39,596 nucleotides of DNA from G963665595 sp963665595 (lineage in GTDB: Bacteria; Actinomycetota; Coriobacteriia; Coriobacteriales; CADBOM01). This document shows positions 38,833-39,596 of this stretch, one piece after another (within the stretch, counting starts at the first letter, position 1; every line of letters starts with the position of its first letter). Position numbers and translations under genes: made by a program. The stretch covers positions 1 through 39,596 of the forward strand of contig CAXXJK010000007.1 in the NCBI GenBank assembly GCA_963665595.2. Direction: 5' to 3'. The notes below the pieces were generated by a model, which worked only from the letters and a program-made list of their open reading frames with translations, did not search any database and was not told the origin of the DNA.

Positions 38833-39221
38833 ACCTCCTCCAGCTTCATATACACGCCAGCAGGATCGCTCCACATCTTTACAACGTGCTTCTCGACTAT
38901 CTGCGCATCGGTTCCGTAGAACCCTAGCTTCTCGCAGACATCCCATACCGTTTTCTCAGTATTGTCGAGATCGGGCTTCGTCTCCTTAGGCGAACCTTGC
39001 TCGTGCTTACCGTCAGTGGGCCAGCACAGCATCAAGTCTGCCTTCAGGGGGCCACATAGAGGCGTATCGGGCGCGAACCTTGCTAGATGCGCCTCCCACT
39101 TAGCTTCAGCATCTTTCAGGGCCTCAGACTTCCTGATAGAGGGTTTCCCTTTGCGCATGAACGGTTCTAGATCGTTGTGAGTAACGGTCGGGGGGATAAG
39201 TGGCGTGAAGAACTTAATCAT
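38829..39221 (-). CDS. rusA: RusA-like Holliday junction resolvase
   Basis: This 130-residue protein has the RusA motif KPDLDNTEKTVWDVCEKLG (82-100) followed by GTDAQIVEKHVVKMW, giving the three metal-binding Asp positions of RusA (Asp84/86 and Asp104 region). RusA enzymes resolve four-way junctions and clear branched DNA before packaging. It starts at ATG 39221, overlapping the preceding small gene, and precedes the DUF4406 and terminase genes, a usual place in siphophages. Confidence 0.85.
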   Translation of the reverse strand: MIKFFTPLIPPTVTHNDLEPFMRKGKPSIRKSEALKDAEAKWEAHLARFAPDTPLCGPLKADLMLCWPTDGKHEQGSPKETKPDLDNTEKTVWDVCEKLGFYGTDAQIVEKHVVKMWSDPAGVYMKLEEV

Positions 39222-39363
39222 CGCTACACCTTTTTATTGGGCACCAGAATGGCTTTTCTATTTCAGGCACGGGAGCTTTTACAATGAAACATTTCTTCCT
39301 ATGCCTAAGCGGGCATTTATTACAATCTCTAGGAAGGTCTATATCAATACTTATCATCTTCAT
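39214..39363 (-). CDS. 49-residue Cys-rich protein
   Basis: This small gene starts at ATG 39363 (or 39357), with GGAGG upstream inside the end of the previous gene, and ends at TAA overlapping the rusA start. The peptide has DCNKCPLRHRKKC and FWCPIKRC, two CxxC/CP-type cysteine sets that suggest a zinc knuckle. It resembles other small phage proteins with a CPLxxxxxC motif. It overlaps both neighbours and so is part of the coupled operon. Its function is unknown. Confidence 0.6.
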   Translation of the reverse strand: MKMISIDIDLPRDCNKCPLRHRKKCFIVKAPVPEIEKPFWCPIKRCSDD

Positions 39364-39478
39364 CTCCCTCCTTCTTTCGCAAGCAAGTATCACGGTAGTA
39401 CTTGCCTATTTCAGTGTGGTTCAGTAAGACATACCAGAAGAGTGCCATCACAATTACGAAGATAATTATTTCAGTCAT
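39344..39478 (-). CDS. 44-residue single-span membrane protein
   Basis: The start is ATG 39478, overlapping the stop of the Lar-like gene as ATGA; a longer frame up to 39556 is an extension inside that gene. The peptide has one hydrophobic span (residues 3-19, EIIIFVIVMALFWYVLL) and a charged C-terminus (RKKEGDEDDKY). Such short membrane proteins in phage early operons are often host-takeover or exclusion factors, but no function is visible. Confidence 0.55.
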   Translation of the reverse strand: MTEIIIFVIVMALFWYVLLNHTEIGKYYRDTCLRKKEGDEDDKY

Positions 39479-39588
39479 TGATCTACCACTTTCGCTCCAC
39501 AGTTTTGGCAGTAATTTGCGGACGCTTCGACTGTCCCAGTCCCACACGCGAGACATTTCATACTAAGATTAAAGCCACATATCTCCGA
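39475..39588 (-). CDS. Lar-like protein, C-terminal zinc ribbon (continues from base 1)
   Basis: This is the downstream part of the gene at 1-189 when the circle is closed. It encodes 37 residues with CLACGTG and YCQNCGAK, a treble-clef zinc ribbon, and stops at 39475. An internal ATG exists, but there is no ribosome site before it, so a separate gene is unlikely. Joining with the N-terminal part needs removal of the 8-base overlap (39589-39596 equals 1-8). Confidence 0.7.
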   Translation of the reverse strand, partial: SEICGFNLSMKCLACGTGTVEASANYCQNCGAKVVDQ

Positions 39589-39596
39589 ATAGGAAT
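39589..39596. repeat. 8-base window-end overlap identical to bases 1-8
   Basis: The sequence ataggaat occurs at both ends. Joining the ends through it restores one continuous gene (Lar-like), whereas a join that keeps both copies breaks the frame. This indicates a circular molecule or a circularly permuted one, cut at an arbitrary place. Confidence 0.75.

Noticed and set aside
1..39596. CRISPR array, insertion sequence or rRNA gene
   Set aside because: No regular short direct repeats with unique spacers, no transposase-like frame and no rRNA-like stretch was seen on either strand.

Overview
The window reads as one complete temperate siphophage genome in circular form. The first 8 bases recur as the last 8. 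If one copy is dropped, a zinc-finger gene broken by the window edges reads through without interruption (189 down to 1, then 39588 down to 39475). The unique length would be 39,588 bp. An unsplit attP beside the integrase also argues for an excised circle or virion DNA rather than an integrated prophage. The host is probably Gram-positive: strong AGGAGG ribosome sites, a lipobox lipoprotein, a holin and NlpC/P60-like lysin without spanins, and SPP1/TP901-type head and tail proteins. A Coriobacteriia-type actinobacterium is a guess only. The attP core matches the 3' end of a tRNA, most likely a Ser type.

Layout. A short rightward lysogeny block (13296-15914: CI-like S24 repressor, surface lipoprotein, tyrosine integrase, then attP at about 15942-16022) is divergent from everything else. 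Leftward from 13164 runs the early region: Cro-like repressor, frameshifted BRO/KilAC antirepressor, excisionase-like protein, small membrane protein, HTH/zinc protein, ParB-like protein, SMC-like ATPase, HNH-like endonuclease, Sak4-type ATPase, DUF669 protein, SF2 helicase and primase-helicase. A repeat- and palindrome-rich gap at 1803-2098 follows and may be the replication origin. A run of small Cys-rich proteins then crosses the window edge, with a Lar-like antirestriction protein, a tiny membrane protein, RusA and a DUF4406 protein. The late region follows, still leftward: terminase, portal, minor capsid, scaffold, capsid, connectors, tail tube, chaperones, tape measure, tail tip and fibres, holin/lysin, and an SH3b protein.

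Points that stand out. (1) The minor capsid protein (33501-35264) has a C-terminal domain resembling a RelA/SpoT alarmone synthetase, and two genes downstream lies a Mesh1/SpoT-like HD hydrolase (32879-33298). This may be a virion-borne alarmone toxin with its antidote. (2) Two rightward cargo genes sit inside the leftward late region: an AT-rich PD-(D/E)XK-like nuclease (31908-32855) with a two-way terminator, and a 54-residue LEA-like repeat protein (17132-17296) with its own promoter and terminator. (3) An 18-bp element recurs four times, each time just 5' of a late transcription unit. (4) The terminase reads as a fused small-large subunit broken by three one-base insertions, and the antirepressor by one. 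These are either sequence errors or real decay.

All functional calls come from reading motifs by eye; no database search was run.
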